Assembly: GCA_947165155.1 (NCBI GenBank)
Contig: CAMUZI010000003.1
Coordinates: 32,032 to 96,031 of the forward strand
DNA: 64,000 nucleotides
Reading direction: 5' to 3'
DNA from: an uncultured Clostridia bacterium
Lineage (GTDB): Bacteria; Bacillota; Clostridia; Oscillospirales; Acutalibacteraceae
This document shows, piece after piece, positions 48,024 to 57,792 of the stretch. The notes beneath the pieces were generated by a model. That model was given only the letters and a program-made list of their open reading frames with translations, was not told the DNA's origin and searched no databases. Positions within the stretch are counted from its first letter, which is position 1, and each line of letters opens with the position of its first letter. A program made the translations under genes and the position numbers.

Positions 48024-50144
48024 TTATACTCCTTCCACATTAACTATGCAACTAATATCCAAATTTTTTACGGTGTATATCGAATTAGGAGGAATATACA
48101 AACTTGAAAATTTCGAGCCTAGTTTAGAATCAATTTCAAGAGAATCTATTTTCTCTACGAATTCTAATTTTTCTATAACTTGAGTTAGTAGTATTCTTGA
48201 GATGCGACTTCCCATTTTGACATTTAGTTCTTCAAAAAAACTTGTGATTTTATTTTTTACCACAAACTCACAATTATTATAGTTTGGTTTTGTAATTAGA
48301 TCAATCTTTATATATAAATCAATATTTTTTAAACCTACAATTTCTACTTCCGAATTTATAAGACGAAATTTTTCAATCCATCTTATGATATTTCTTTTAC
48401 ACGAAAGGGGTAATCTATGATTTGCTGGAATTCTGACAGCGATATTAATTTTACCATCGACTACAAACACTGAAACATCATCTATTATCAACCCGGGGGT
48501 CCTCTTAACAATCGAAATATAATCTTGCATCGTAACTGCGCGATTTGAACTATTAAATAATTCAGATACCCTAAGGGAAGCCTCTTCTAAAGGTTCGTCG
48601 TTACGTCCACCAAATGCGTGAGTAATTTGTGAGACATTTGAATTTTTTAGATACAAATTCTGAGATTCAACATCGTTAATTATATTTTCCTTTATATTTG
48701 AATCTTCCGCATCCGTAAAGCTCATATTACTAAATCTGATATTATTTTCACCAAATGGCGGAATCGCTCCATGATGATTATTCCCAAAAGCTATGATTTT
48801 TAGATTTTCTTCATATACAAAGTGATTATCAAATCTTGAAGATCCAAAAAAATCATCTCTTCGGTCCCAAATATCAAATAACATTCCCTCTTTAGTGTTT
48901 CTGCCTACCATAATCTTAAACTCGTCATAAACAGATAACTTTTTAAAATCAACTTCAAAAAATAGATTTGCAAATCCCTTGCTATCTCCTATTATCATTT
49001 TATCTTTAATATCTTTAGAATATGAAGTTAAAAGGAATATATCATCATTATCGTTGAAATCATCGATTGAAAAGCTATTACATAAAATTCTGCAAATGCC
49101 CAAATCATAGTCTGATTTAACATCAAAATCTTCAATAATTTTCCACCCTCCATTATGTGAAAAATAAAGTAAGTGATCTCCATAAATTGAAAGATGAGTT
49201 TTTACATCAAATAAAAAAGAACCATCTTTAATTTTTACATCCGATTTTTTAATAAACACACTTTCACACTTCGTATCTTTTTGCGTTACTTCAAACACGT
49301 TAAGTTTCAAATCGGAAATTTGTGGCATAAAGTCATAATCCGAATACTCTAAAGAAACTCTTATTCTATAGAAACCATCTTGTTCATACATCTTACCTTT
49401 ATGCAAAAGTTTCACTATTCCAGAAAATAGAAATGAATGTGTATTATCCTCTACGAAGTCAAAAACATTCCAATCTAATTTTGAGGTTCCTTTCAATTTT
49501 CCAAAATACTCCCATCGAATTTTTCCCATAGGAATAAATGCGTCACTATCTACTACTTCGTTCCTGTTATGATCAGAAAATATCTTGAAATATATACTTA
49601 TCTTATCATTTTTCAAAATTTCAGAACTCAAATTTATAATAAACTCTCTGATCTCGTTTTTCTTTTTATTTTTCCTCCCAAACACAAAAAAATTTCTAAT
49701 ACCATTAATCGAATAATAATTTTCATAAACCTGGAACTCCGGATTATTAAACTCAACGTTTATTATATCGGAATTTGTTAAGAAAACCGGATACTCATTT
49801 TCAAAAATCATAAACTCAGATTTCCATTTGGTTCCTTTGGGAGCCAGAATGCCTTTTTTTAAATTCGATACGCAAAGAATAGTTTTTGCCCCACATCTCT
49901 TGTATAATGAAATACCCAACAACTTTAGAATTTTTATCTTTAAAACATTAGAAACCCTATTTAAATGTCTGTGTTGATCAGCTTTTAACCAAGAAAATAA
50001 TTCTAAAAGAGTTATACCAGGATCTGAAAGCTCAGTATAAGTCCACCTCGGATTCAAATACTGTATTTTTTGTTTATAGCAATTAAATATTTCTAGTGGA
50101 GTCTTGTCATTTAAATTTTCCAATTCAGCCATCAGTTCCTCCAA
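48024..50144 (-). CDS. Baseplate J/gp47-like protein (second, Afp12-like)
   Basis: 706 aa; YTELSDPGITLLELFSWLKADQHRHLNRV, NSSNRAVTMQDYISIVKRTPGLIIDDVSVFVVDGKINIAVRIP. Confidence 0.82.
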   Translation of the reverse strand: MEELMAELENLNDKTPLEIFNCYKQKIQYLNPRWTYTELSDPGITLLELFSWLKADQHRHLNRVSNVLKIKILKLLGISLYKRCGAKTILCVSNLKKGILAPKGTKWKSEFMIFENEYPVFLTNSDIINVEFNNPEFQVYENYYSINGIRNFFVFGRKNKKKNEIREFIINLSSEILKNDKISIYFKIFSDHNRNEVVDSDAFIPMGKIRWEYFGKLKGTSKLDWNVFDFVEDNTHSFLFSGIVKLLHKGKMYEQDGFYRIRVSLEYSDYDFMPQISDLKLNVFEVTQKDTKCESVFIKKSDVKIKDGSFLFDVKTHLSIYGDHLLYFSHNGGWKIIEDFDVKSDYDLGICRILCNSFSIDDFNDNDDIFLLTSYSKDIKDKMIIGDSKGFANLFFEVDFKKLSVYDEFKIMVGRNTKEGMLFDIWDRRDDFFGSSRFDNHFVYEENLKIIAFGNNHHGAIPPFGENNIRFSNMSFTDAEDSNIKENIINDVESQNLYLKNSNVSQITHAFGGRNDEPLEEASLRVSELFNSSNRAVTMQDYISIVKRTPGLIIDDVSVFVVDGKINIAVRIPANHRLPLSCKRNIIRWIEKFRLINSEVEIVGLKNIDLYIKIDLITKPNYNNCEFVVKNKITSFFEELNVKMGSRISRILLTQVIEKLEFVEKIDSLEIDSKLGSKFSSLYIPPNSIYTVKNLDISCIVNVEGV

Positions 50145-50147
50145 ACT

Positions 50148-50210
50148 TGATTTTCAAAATAATAACCTAAAAAGCGGATGACATAAATTTCAATCTAAAA
50201 ACTTTAATCT
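50148..50210 (-). pseudogene. Degenerate duplicate of the 3' end of baseplate J1
   Basis: caaacttgattttcaaaataataacctaaaaagcggatgacataaatttcaatct aligns with caaacttgatatccaaatcgatagcctcaaaaacaggtatcgtgaattttaattt (50271) at a 119-bp offset. Confidence 0.65.
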
Positions 50211-50259
50211 AATACGTGCTTTATCACATTCTGTCATCATAAATCCCAAAACTCAGGTG

Positions 50260-53244
50260 TCAAACACTTTCAAACTTGATATCCAAATCGATAGCCTCAA
50301 AAACAGGTATCGTGAATTTTAATTTATTAGCGTCATCTAGCAGTATTTCTTTCTCTCCGTACTCGGTTAGAACTTTTGTAAAAATCTCGAATTGCTGAAC
50401 ACACCCCCCCTCTATGAATCTTATCTTGTTTAAAATATCAGATTTAGAAGGAAGACTTCCTATTTGAAATCCATTACCACTTTCTCCACCCCTTATAGGA
50501 TCCAAAAATTTCTTTATATTTGAGCATATCTTATCATAAACAGACTGGTAATTCCGATAGTCATCTATGAGTACTGATATCCCAAACGAGAATTTTACAT
50601 ACGAAGCTTCAGAAACAAATATTCTATTAGAATTTGATATACCAATAGGTGCATTTTTATCTATGAAATCTATGACATTCTTTCTTATGATGGAAAAATT
50701 TTTGAGTCCACGCATATAATCTTTCGGAAGTACAACTATAGTTATGCATCCTTCATTCTCATTCTCGTATTTATCAATGTGAGAAAAACATTTTACCCTG
50801 AAAATTCTCCTATCATTGAACAAAATTCCCCTTTCAAAGCCTTCTTTAGAAACTAGCCTATTCCCAGTCGCAATTTGCGCAAAAGTTCTTTCCGAGGCAT
50901 GCTCTAAAGATTCAATATTCGTTCCACCATAAGCTCTTTCACTATTGTAAACCGACGATACATAAGAAAAATTAGAGCTAAATCCATTTATTGACATCTC
51001 ATCAATATTTCCATTTTCTCCTTCAGAGGTACAATATTTGATCCTTATATTTCTTCCATAAACTTCAGAGGGGAATTTTCCATGCTTGCCGTCACCAAAC
51101 CGAATTTTTTGTGATTTATTATCAAATTCATAAGCCCTACTAAACGGTTTAGCAGCCAATAAATTATTAACTCTATTCCATCTTATCCAAACTTTTTTTA
51201 TTGTATTATCGCTATTTTTTTCTATTTCTATATCTTCGGGATTTTGAGAAATAAATTTTGAACATTCATCAGATGATATGCTTTCTTTTTCGTCGACCCA
51301 CACATCCAAATCAAAAACGTCTCCCCTCTTCGCAGATATAGAACAAATTTTATTCTTTTCATATTCATTTGCGAAAAAATACTCAAAATTAGATGTCTCT
51401 TTTTGGGTAACCTCAACAGAATTTAACTTAATATCACTAATAATAGGAAAATACTTCACAATCTTCTCATCGCCTATAAGAGAAATTTTTATAAAATATC
51501 CACTTTCGCCAAACAGATTAGCCTTAGCAAAATCTTTTGCACCTAAAACTCTAACTGTGCCAGATTTTGAAAATCCACCTGTATAATCAACAATGCGAAG
51601 AGTCTTCCACGCAAACACATTATTTTTACCTTTCGCCCAATACTCCCACCTCAATAGAATACCACTTTGGTTTATATCATCTTTGAGATTAAAAAAAATA
51701 TTTAAAATTCCATCAAGAATTGGATTCTTTAAGTTTAAATAAATTGAAAAATCACTGTTCTCTCTAGCATTGAAGATATCAATTTCTTCTTTTTCTCCTG
51801 ATATCATATCTATCTTTTTATATTCTAAATTAGAGTAAGAAATTATCTCGTTGCACTTATGCGGACTCTCATACAAATATTCAATTTTCATATCCTTACA
51901 ACTAGGAGACATGTAATTGAAATAATTTGAATATTGATTACTAATTTTTACTATTCGCGCTCTTATAAACAAACCAGAGCTCGAAAGGAACGATCTACTA
52001 CTAACATCAGGTGGACACATAAACTCTAAAACTTTCACGCCAGATCCCAAATTACTGCAAAAAAACTTATCGGCATCTTTAGTCAAAACTTTCAACGGAA
52101 TCCAAGAATCATCTTTTGAGTACTCCCAAACCACTTTTTCAATATTCACATCTATAGGTTCAGATTCCGCAAAATCCACGTCACTCATTATCATTTTATA
52201 ATTTATAACGTAATTTTTATATTCACTATTAACACTAATGAAACTCATGTCAACACTAACAGATATCTTAGCACCAGGTTTATTAAAAGCTTCATCACAT
52301 TTTATTGCAAATGTATCGTATAAATAAAATTTCTCATTAAATGGTAAAAAAGAAGAAGATTGATCCACAATTTCATCATTCGAAAACAATTGATCAGGTA
52401 CGATGGAAATCTCATCAGTACGATAAGAAATATCTGATAAATGAATGTCACAATCTGATACTGAAATTCTTATATATATGGAGTTCAAACCTGAAACTCT
52501 ACATTTCATAGGTCTTTTATCAAATTTGACTTTAATCGAACAATCATTCGATTTTTCTAATTCGCTGATCTTAATCCAATTTTTCCCATCAAAAAATTCC
52601 CAAAGAGCATCACATAGAGAATTAAACATTTTTTTCTCATTATTTGGAGAAAATTTATTTTTGAATCTAAAATGAATATGAGAACCACAAACATCGAACA
52701 AATTTTCGTCATATATGTATATATATCGCTTTTGGAGGTTCTCAAAACTATCGAAGTTAAAAATCTGAAATTCCTTAAACCTCTGGTTAAAATCAAAAAC
52801 CTTAACCAACCTTTCTGTATTCTTGCTAGACATAAAGATATTATTAATATCATTATCTAGAACAAAGAAATCGTAATCGGTTTCGAACAAAACGTCGTAC
52901 GAATCTCCTGACGAAGTAATTTTAGAACCTTTTTTTATGATATGTGGTTTAGAATTCTTAGCCGCTTTAATAAACGCCATACATTTTGATGGAGTACAAG
53001 GAAGCAACTCCACTCCAACCAATTCTAACAGAGTAAGATAAATATTATTTACACTTTTATTCAAACGTTCTACAGTATCCTCATGCATATCACAAAAAAT
53101 TCTTCCAAATGTAACACCAAAATCATTATCCGAAGCATCAAAACGCCACTCTGGGGTATAACCTGAGGCCAAAGAGGAAAATTTTCTGACAAGAAGTTTA
53201 AAATCATCTTCACATAGCTTAGGTAAATTACTCATTTTCACCAT
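50260..53244 (-). CDS. Baseplate J/gp47-like protein (first, Afp11-like)
   Basis: 994 aa; YTPEWRFDASDNDFGVTFGRIFCDMHEDTVERLNKSV, RAYGGTNIESLEHASERTFAQIATGNRLVSKEGFERGILFNDRRIFRVKCFSH. Confidence 0.82.
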   Translation of the reverse strand: MVKMSNLPKLCEDDFKLLVRKFSSLASGYTPEWRFDASDNDFGVTFGRIFCDMHEDTVERLNKSVNNIYLTLLELVGVELLPCTPSKCMAFIKAAKNSKPHIIKKGSKITSSGDSYDVLFETDYDFFVLDNDINNIFMSSKNTERLVKVFDFNQRFKEFQIFNFDSFENLQKRYIYIYDENLFDVCGSHIHFRFKNKFSPNNEKKMFNSLCDALWEFFDGKNWIKISELEKSNDCSIKVKFDKRPMKCRVSGLNSIYIRISVSDCDIHLSDISYRTDEISIVPDQLFSNDEIVDQSSSFLPFNEKFYLYDTFAIKCDEAFNKPGAKISVSVDMSFISVNSEYKNYVINYKMIMSDVDFAESEPIDVNIEKVVWEYSKDDSWIPLKVLTKDADKFFCSNLGSGVKVLEFMCPPDVSSRSFLSSSGLFIRARIVKISNQYSNYFNYMSPSCKDMKIEYLYESPHKCNEIISYSNLEYKKIDMISGEKEEIDIFNARENSDFSIYLNLKNPILDGILNIFFNLKDDINQSGILLRWEYWAKGKNNVFAWKTLRIVDYTGGFSKSGTVRVLGAKDFAKANLFGESGYFIKISLIGDEKIVKYFPIISDIKLNSVEVTQKETSNFEYFFANEYEKNKICSISAKRGDVFDLDVWVDEKESISSDECSKFISQNPEDIEIEKNSDNTIKKVWIRWNRVNNLLAAKPFSRAYEFDNKSQKIRFGDGKHGKFPSEVYGRNIRIKYCTSEGENGNIDEMSINGFSSNFSYVSSVYNSERAYGGTNIESLEHASERTFAQIATGNRLVSKEGFERGILFNDRRIFRVKCFSHIDKYENENEGCITIVVLPKDYMRGLKNFSIIRKNVIDFIDKNAPIGISNSNRIFVSEASYVKFSFGISVLIDDYRNYQSVYDKICSNIKKFLDPIRGGESGNGFQIGSLPSKSDILNKIRFIEGGCVQQFEIFTKVLTEYGEKEILLDDANKLKFTIPVFEAIDLDIKFESV

Positions 53245-53629
53245 TTATATTTAAAGTTTTATAAATCTTTTCTATTTCCGGATAAATATCAGTTGAGTAT
53301 TCGATTTCGGACACGATCTTAGAAGTTGAACCACCTTCAGCTCTAACTTCAACACTTATCTCATTAACATGTGGTTCACAATTTGAAATCGACTGTTCAA
53401 CAGACCGTTTAAACGACGAGACATAATTTGGATCTATAACATCAAACATAAAAGACCTCAGATTTGAACCATAATCACCAAATATTTCACGCTCCTGAAC
53501 TTGAGTTTGCAATATCATATTGACAGACTGTTTTATTGCCTCATTATCGCAAACAGACATAATCTTACCAGTCGCGCCATCTATACCTATGGGAAACCTC
53601 CAACCCTCAATTACCTTCAAAACAAGCAC
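53228..53629 (-). CDS. gp25/GPW-like baseplate wedge protein
   Basis: 133 aa; GWRFPIGIDGATGKIMSVCDNEAIKQSVNMILQTQVQEREIFGDYGSNLRSFMFDV. Confidence 0.9.
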   Translation of the reverse strand: MLVLKVIEGWRFPIGIDGATGKIMSVCDNEAIKQSVNMILQTQVQEREIFGDYGSNLRSFMFDVIDPNYVSSFKRSVEQSISNCEPHVNEISVEVRAEGGSTSKIVSEIEYSTDIYPEIEKIYKTLNINGENE

Positions 53630-53631
53630 CC

Positions 53632-54279
53632 CTAATTTAAATTAATAGACTGCCCTTTAATGTTCATCGACGCACTAGCACTAATATCAACACCACCATT
53701 TGAGTCAACTTTGAATGATCCACACTTGACCTCACACTTATCTTTCATTTCTATACTCAAAGACTCTCCATTTATGGTCATATTTTTAACATTTATATCC
53801 AAACCACCAGACTTAAGCACAATCTTAGAATCTTTAAAGTCAATACAGACAGATAGTGTTTCCTCAGCCTTCTTATTCTTGACTTCAAAGATTTGATTGT
53901 CAAGATCAAAAGAGATAAATTCTTCTTTCGGAGTACTAATTTCAACCTTTCTTTCATTTTCTTTATTGAAAAAATCAAACTGGATACCGTTTTCATATTT
54001 AATGGCTGCTTTATCCCCCTCTTCGCTAAACTCCAAGATACTTTGATGATTTTTTTTTTCCAAAAACCCTAAAATGACACCGCGATTTATATTTCCATCT
54101 ATGAAATACACAAGAACCTTCATTCCTACCTTTGGTTGCCAAACAACTTCATATGAATCCCCCATGTAGGAATGCAACATCACGGCATCAACAACACAAT
54201 TAAGACCATCAACCCTTATTTTAACAACATTCGAATCTTCAACAACAAAAGAAGAAAGAATGTAAGCAACCTTTATCAT
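53632..54279 (-). CDS. Baseplate assembly/spike protein gpV/VgrG-like (OB fold plus beta-helix)
   Basis: 215 aa; WQPKVGMKVLVYFIDGNINRGVILGFL, then beta-strand repeats ending VDSNGGVDISASASMNIKGQSINLN. Confidence 0.8.
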   Translation of the reverse strand: MIKVAYILSSFVVEDSNVVKIRVDGLNCVVDAVMLHSYMGDSYEVVWQPKVGMKVLVYFIDGNINRGVILGFLEKKNHQSILEFSEEGDKAAIKYENGIQFDFFNKENERKVEISTPKEEFISFDLDNQIFEVKNKKAEETLSVCIDFKDSKIVLKSGGLDINVKNMTINGESLSIEMKDKCEVKCGSFKVDSNGGVDISASASMNIKGQSINLN

Positions 54280-54542
54280 AATGCAACCTCTTGCAAAAAA
54301 TTACCGACAGAAACCACTAACTAGTTTGGCATTTTCTTCTCCTCTTTTTCCCCTCACCATCACCAATCACACTATGCCCATTTTTACCACTAGGCAAATT
54401 GTTGTTCTCTGTTTTTCCTTTTCATTCTTTTTTCCTCTCTCTCTCGCTTTCTATTTTCTTCCTCTTGTTTTCTCTTTGCTTCTTCCTGTCACTTTCTTTC
54501 TTCTTCTACTTCGCACGCTCTCTCTTCTTGCTCTTCTTTACG

Positions 54543-57080
54543 TCACTTGCGGCCAACAAGCCGCCTATCTACACTTAAATCTGGCAAGTCAGCACCCTCG
54601 GTACGCCACTGTTCTATCACTTCTAATAATCCATCAAATATTAATTCTTTCTCCGCTACAGTCAATCTCGCTGATTTCTTCCATTTTCTTAATCTTACTC
54701 TCATAGCGTCCGCAATGGCATTTCTGCGTTGATAAGAAGCGACCTTACCAATCAGACAAAATCTTAGCATACGATATGCATCCCTAATTTTGAATTTTGC
54801 AACATCATCAAGACCTTGTTTTATATTCTCTACTCTACACTGATTCGCCCATAACTTCCACGTCTCAAGCCTATTCATAAAACTCTTAAAATTATTTGCA
54901 TCAGTAGCTCCCAAATGAGTCCAAATTATATTACTATTTCCTGATAACTCTGGATTATTAAGAATTCCCGCTCTGTTGTTAAACATTCTAATACCAAGTT
55001 TATCCACATCATCGATATATCTACAGGATACCACCGGAACAATAGGCGATGTTTTACCACCTCCCCTTAAATCCGTCCCCATCCCACTATTCTTAGCCTT
55101 TTCCCATCTAAATAAAAATCTGATTTTCTTGGGATCCTTACCACTAGCGATAAGCTCATTATACTTTGTTAACATTTTAGTATACTTACGCGCAAATTCG
55201 GTTTTCATTGCAGGAATGATTTGATTTCTTACCTCACGAACACCATCCGTATATGGATTGTACCCCAAATACTTCAAAACAGCCAACGCATTGTAAGTAA
55301 ACGTATCATCAACTTCTACATTTATGCCATTTGCCTCATACCAACTGCTTTGAACTTCCATTATCAAAGTATCCATGACCGAATCAGCGGTGTCATCACT
55401 TGCAGGATTAAATATAATATGAAACATTCTCGACATCATACTTTCATCATCGGTAAGCTTAATGCCTTGTCTCCACGCAGAAGCATTCTTTTCGTTTGGG
55501 CCCATGGCATTAGATAATAAAAGCACAAGTCCTGCTTCACATTGGATTACATTTGTCTTTCCTGTGAACTTACCATCACCACCAATTTCCCTATACGAAA
55601 TCTGTGTTTTATCAGACAGCTTTCGAACATACTCCATAAAGCTTCTTAACCTTTTTGGATCTTTAATTTTATCCACCTCATCAAAACAAAAGACGAATCT
55701 TTTGCTGTATTCTACGTCAGATACTTTTTTCAAAAATTCAGCTTGCCTAGATAAAAACTCTTCAAATGTTTGTTCACTGGCACTATCAAATTCACCAACT
55801 GGGACATTCACAACTGGTACTTGAATGGGATCAAATATATACTTTTTCGCAATGTTTACAAGTCTTGTTTTACCAACTCCCCTTTCGCCGTAAAGCGCAC
55901 CAACATATGTACGAACCTCTTCAGGGGTAATAATCCCCTCTTCTGGATAAGTCCCATATTTTTCATAGAAATTCATCTTCTTTTTGGAAATTTCCTCAAT
56001 ATCGGACAAGAAAGGACAGATAAGTAAATCGGTAACCTTTTGAACTGGCCCATCTTGACCCTTAACATAAGCAGCTATAAAGTTGTAGAGCGTATCATTT
56101 GAATTGCTAATCAGACTACCAACTTTTTTCCCCTTCTCTATTGCACCTTTTCTATCAAACTGATTCCACATTTTCGTATACATCTCAATAGTTTTTTGGA
56201 TTTGTTCAGGCATCTTTGAAAGCTCCTCAAGACTGTTGGGAAGCTTAACATCAAATCCCGCAGCTTTCATCCAACCAGCGGCCTTACCAAAAACAGTCAT
56301 GGCAAGAAACGCAGCAGCCGATGCGAGCAAACTAGAACTACCATTTGCCGCCTTGGCATCATCGTTACTATTTTTTTTACCCATTATCATGTCCCTATCA
56401 TCTACGTAATCCAAATTTTCCACATTAACGGACTGGGCAAGATTGGACGCATTAATGGGCTGGGCAGAAGCCATATTGCGCCCACGGGCAGAAGATATAT
56501 TCATTCCGCCAGATCCTGAAGTAACCATCGAAAGGGCACCCAAAACACCGCCCAACCAACGTTGCTTAGACCCGGCTCCACCGCTTACATGTTCCAACAA
56601 ATAGGAATCATGTGATAAATCCTTACTGTCCGGAACGTTATTTCGAATCCTAGTAATCAAAAGATTGAAACGTTTAAAAAGTACAAAACATCGAAATCTA
56701 AAGAATTCAACTACATCATTTGTGGAATAACTACCAAACCCCAAAGAATTAAAATACGCCAACACTTCGTCTAGAGTTTTAAGAGAATCAAATCTATTTA
56801 ATTCTTTCTCATTCTTATAAATATCACCGTAAATCTTAATAAGTTCTATAGCCTTTTTTGAATAAGGCCTTTCATTATGCAAAATGCTCGATGCTAATTT
56901 CTCACATTTCAGCGAATAGTCACAAAAATCATCATAGGAAAAATCTAAATTTTTATCCTCTGATAAAATTTGATAAAACTCACGAACGCTTCGCGATCTA
57001 AACAACCTTATAGACAATTCTGTATCATCCATTGCCTCTTTTACGCTATTCTCAATTTTTAACTCTAAATCTTTATCCAT
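54543..57080 (-). CDS. AAA+ ATPase heading the CIS cluster, with internal hydrophobic segments
   Basis: 845 aa; Walker A ALYGERGVGKTRLVNIAKKYIF, Walker B RFVFCFDEVDKIKD; hydrophobic RWLGGVLGALSMVTSGSGG and LLASAAAFLAMTVFGKAAGW. Confidence 0.8.
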   Translation of the reverse strand: MDKDLELKIENSVKEAMDDTELSIRLFRSRSVREFYQILSEDKNLDFSYDDFCDYSLKCEKLASSILHNERPYSKKAIELIKIYGDIYKNEKELNRFDSLKTLDEVLAYFNSLGFGSYSTNDVVEFFRFRCFVLFKRFNLLITRIRNNVPDSKDLSHDSYLLEHVSGGAGSKQRWLGGVLGALSMVTSGSGGMNISSARGRNMASAQPINASNLAQSVNVENLDYVDDRDMIMGKKNSNDDAKAANGSSSLLASAAAFLAMTVFGKAAGWMKAAGFDVKLPNSLEELSKMPEQIQKTIEMYTKMWNQFDRKGAIEKGKKVGSLISNSNDTLYNFIAAYVKGQDGPVQKVTDLLICPFLSDIEEISKKKMNFYEKYGTYPEEGIITPEEVRTYVGALYGERGVGKTRLVNIAKKYIFDPIQVPVVNVPVGEFDSASEQTFEEFLSRQAEFLKKVSDVEYSKRFVFCFDEVDKIKDPKRLRSFMEYVRKLSDKTQISYREIGGDGKFTGKTNVIQCEAGLVLLLSNAMGPNEKNASAWRQGIKLTDDESMMSRMFHIIFNPASDDTADSVMDTLIMEVQSSWYEANGINVEVDDTFTYNALAVLKYLGYNPYTDGVREVRNQIIPAMKTEFARKYTKMLTKYNELIASGKDPKKIRFLFRWEKAKNSGMGTDLRGGGKTSPIVPVVSCRYIDDVDKLGIRMFNNRAGILNNPELSGNSNIIWTHLGATDANNFKSFMNRLETWKLWANQCRVENIKQGLDDVAKFKIRDAYRMLRFCLIGKVASYQRRNAIADAMRVRLRKWKKSARLTVAEKELIFDGLLEVIEQWRTEGADLPDLSVDRRLVGRK

Positions 57081-57574
57081 GAATTATCCGCCCCCTCCAA
57101 GTCACTAATCTAAACAGCATACTTCATTGTAATTGTTCCTGAAATAAAGATCAAGTTTTGTAGAATATTGAGAAAAACATAATGATAAAATTCATTTTTT
57201 TATGTTTTTATCTAAATATCTATGCGTAAAGCACTTTTTCACCGATACTTACAATACCATTATAAATGCATAACTTATGCTGATGAACAACAAAAATATA
57301 TCAAAATTAAATCGGCAAAAATACAAAGATCGCTATAAATGCATAAAAACTGTAAATTTGTTGTTTGAAAATCAAAAAGATATGAATTGTGCATTCCCGC
57401 TTCTTTAAGCACTCTTTTAATATGTTTCTATATTCTTTCGTTTTTCATAGTATTAAAACAAAAAGTAGAAAACAGTTCGTTATAATTTGGTAAAATAAAT
57501 ATATCTGAATCTTTTTTCTCGTATCTTTCCAATTTCATGGTATCTATATCCTTATCAAGAGTGTCAAAATACGC

Positions 57575-57760
57575 ATATTTTAGACAAAATACTTCAATCG
57601 ATGTAAAATTAAGCAGGCTAAAACTCAGGAGATTAAATTAAAAAGTGATAAAAATAGTAACTTTGTGATTGGAAAAAACTTTATATTCGTGGCATTTATC
57701 TAAAAAAATGAAAATCACAATTAAAAAATGTGATTTTCGAAAATTAGACAAAGTGTTTAT
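57575..57760 (+). pseudogene. Degenerate duplicate of the 5' end and promoter region of rlmB
   Basis: atattttagacaaaatacttcaatcgatgtaaaattaa...aaaagtgataaaaatagtaactttgtgattggaaaaaactttatattcgtggcattt aligns with 58869-59111. Confidence 0.88.
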
Positions 57761-57792
57761 CACACAAATTATTATTTATTGTTTTTATGTAT

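Noticed and set aside
54290-54545. Genome-wide TGA reassignment
   Set aside because: Many intact genes (e.g. at 22376, 26260, 30486, 43506) end naturally in TGA and Trp is encoded by TGG
54281-54706. 141-aa hydrophobic Leu/Ser/Phe ORF on plus strand
   Set aside because: Product of the pyrimidine-rich strand antisense to the ATPase 3' region; compositional artefact
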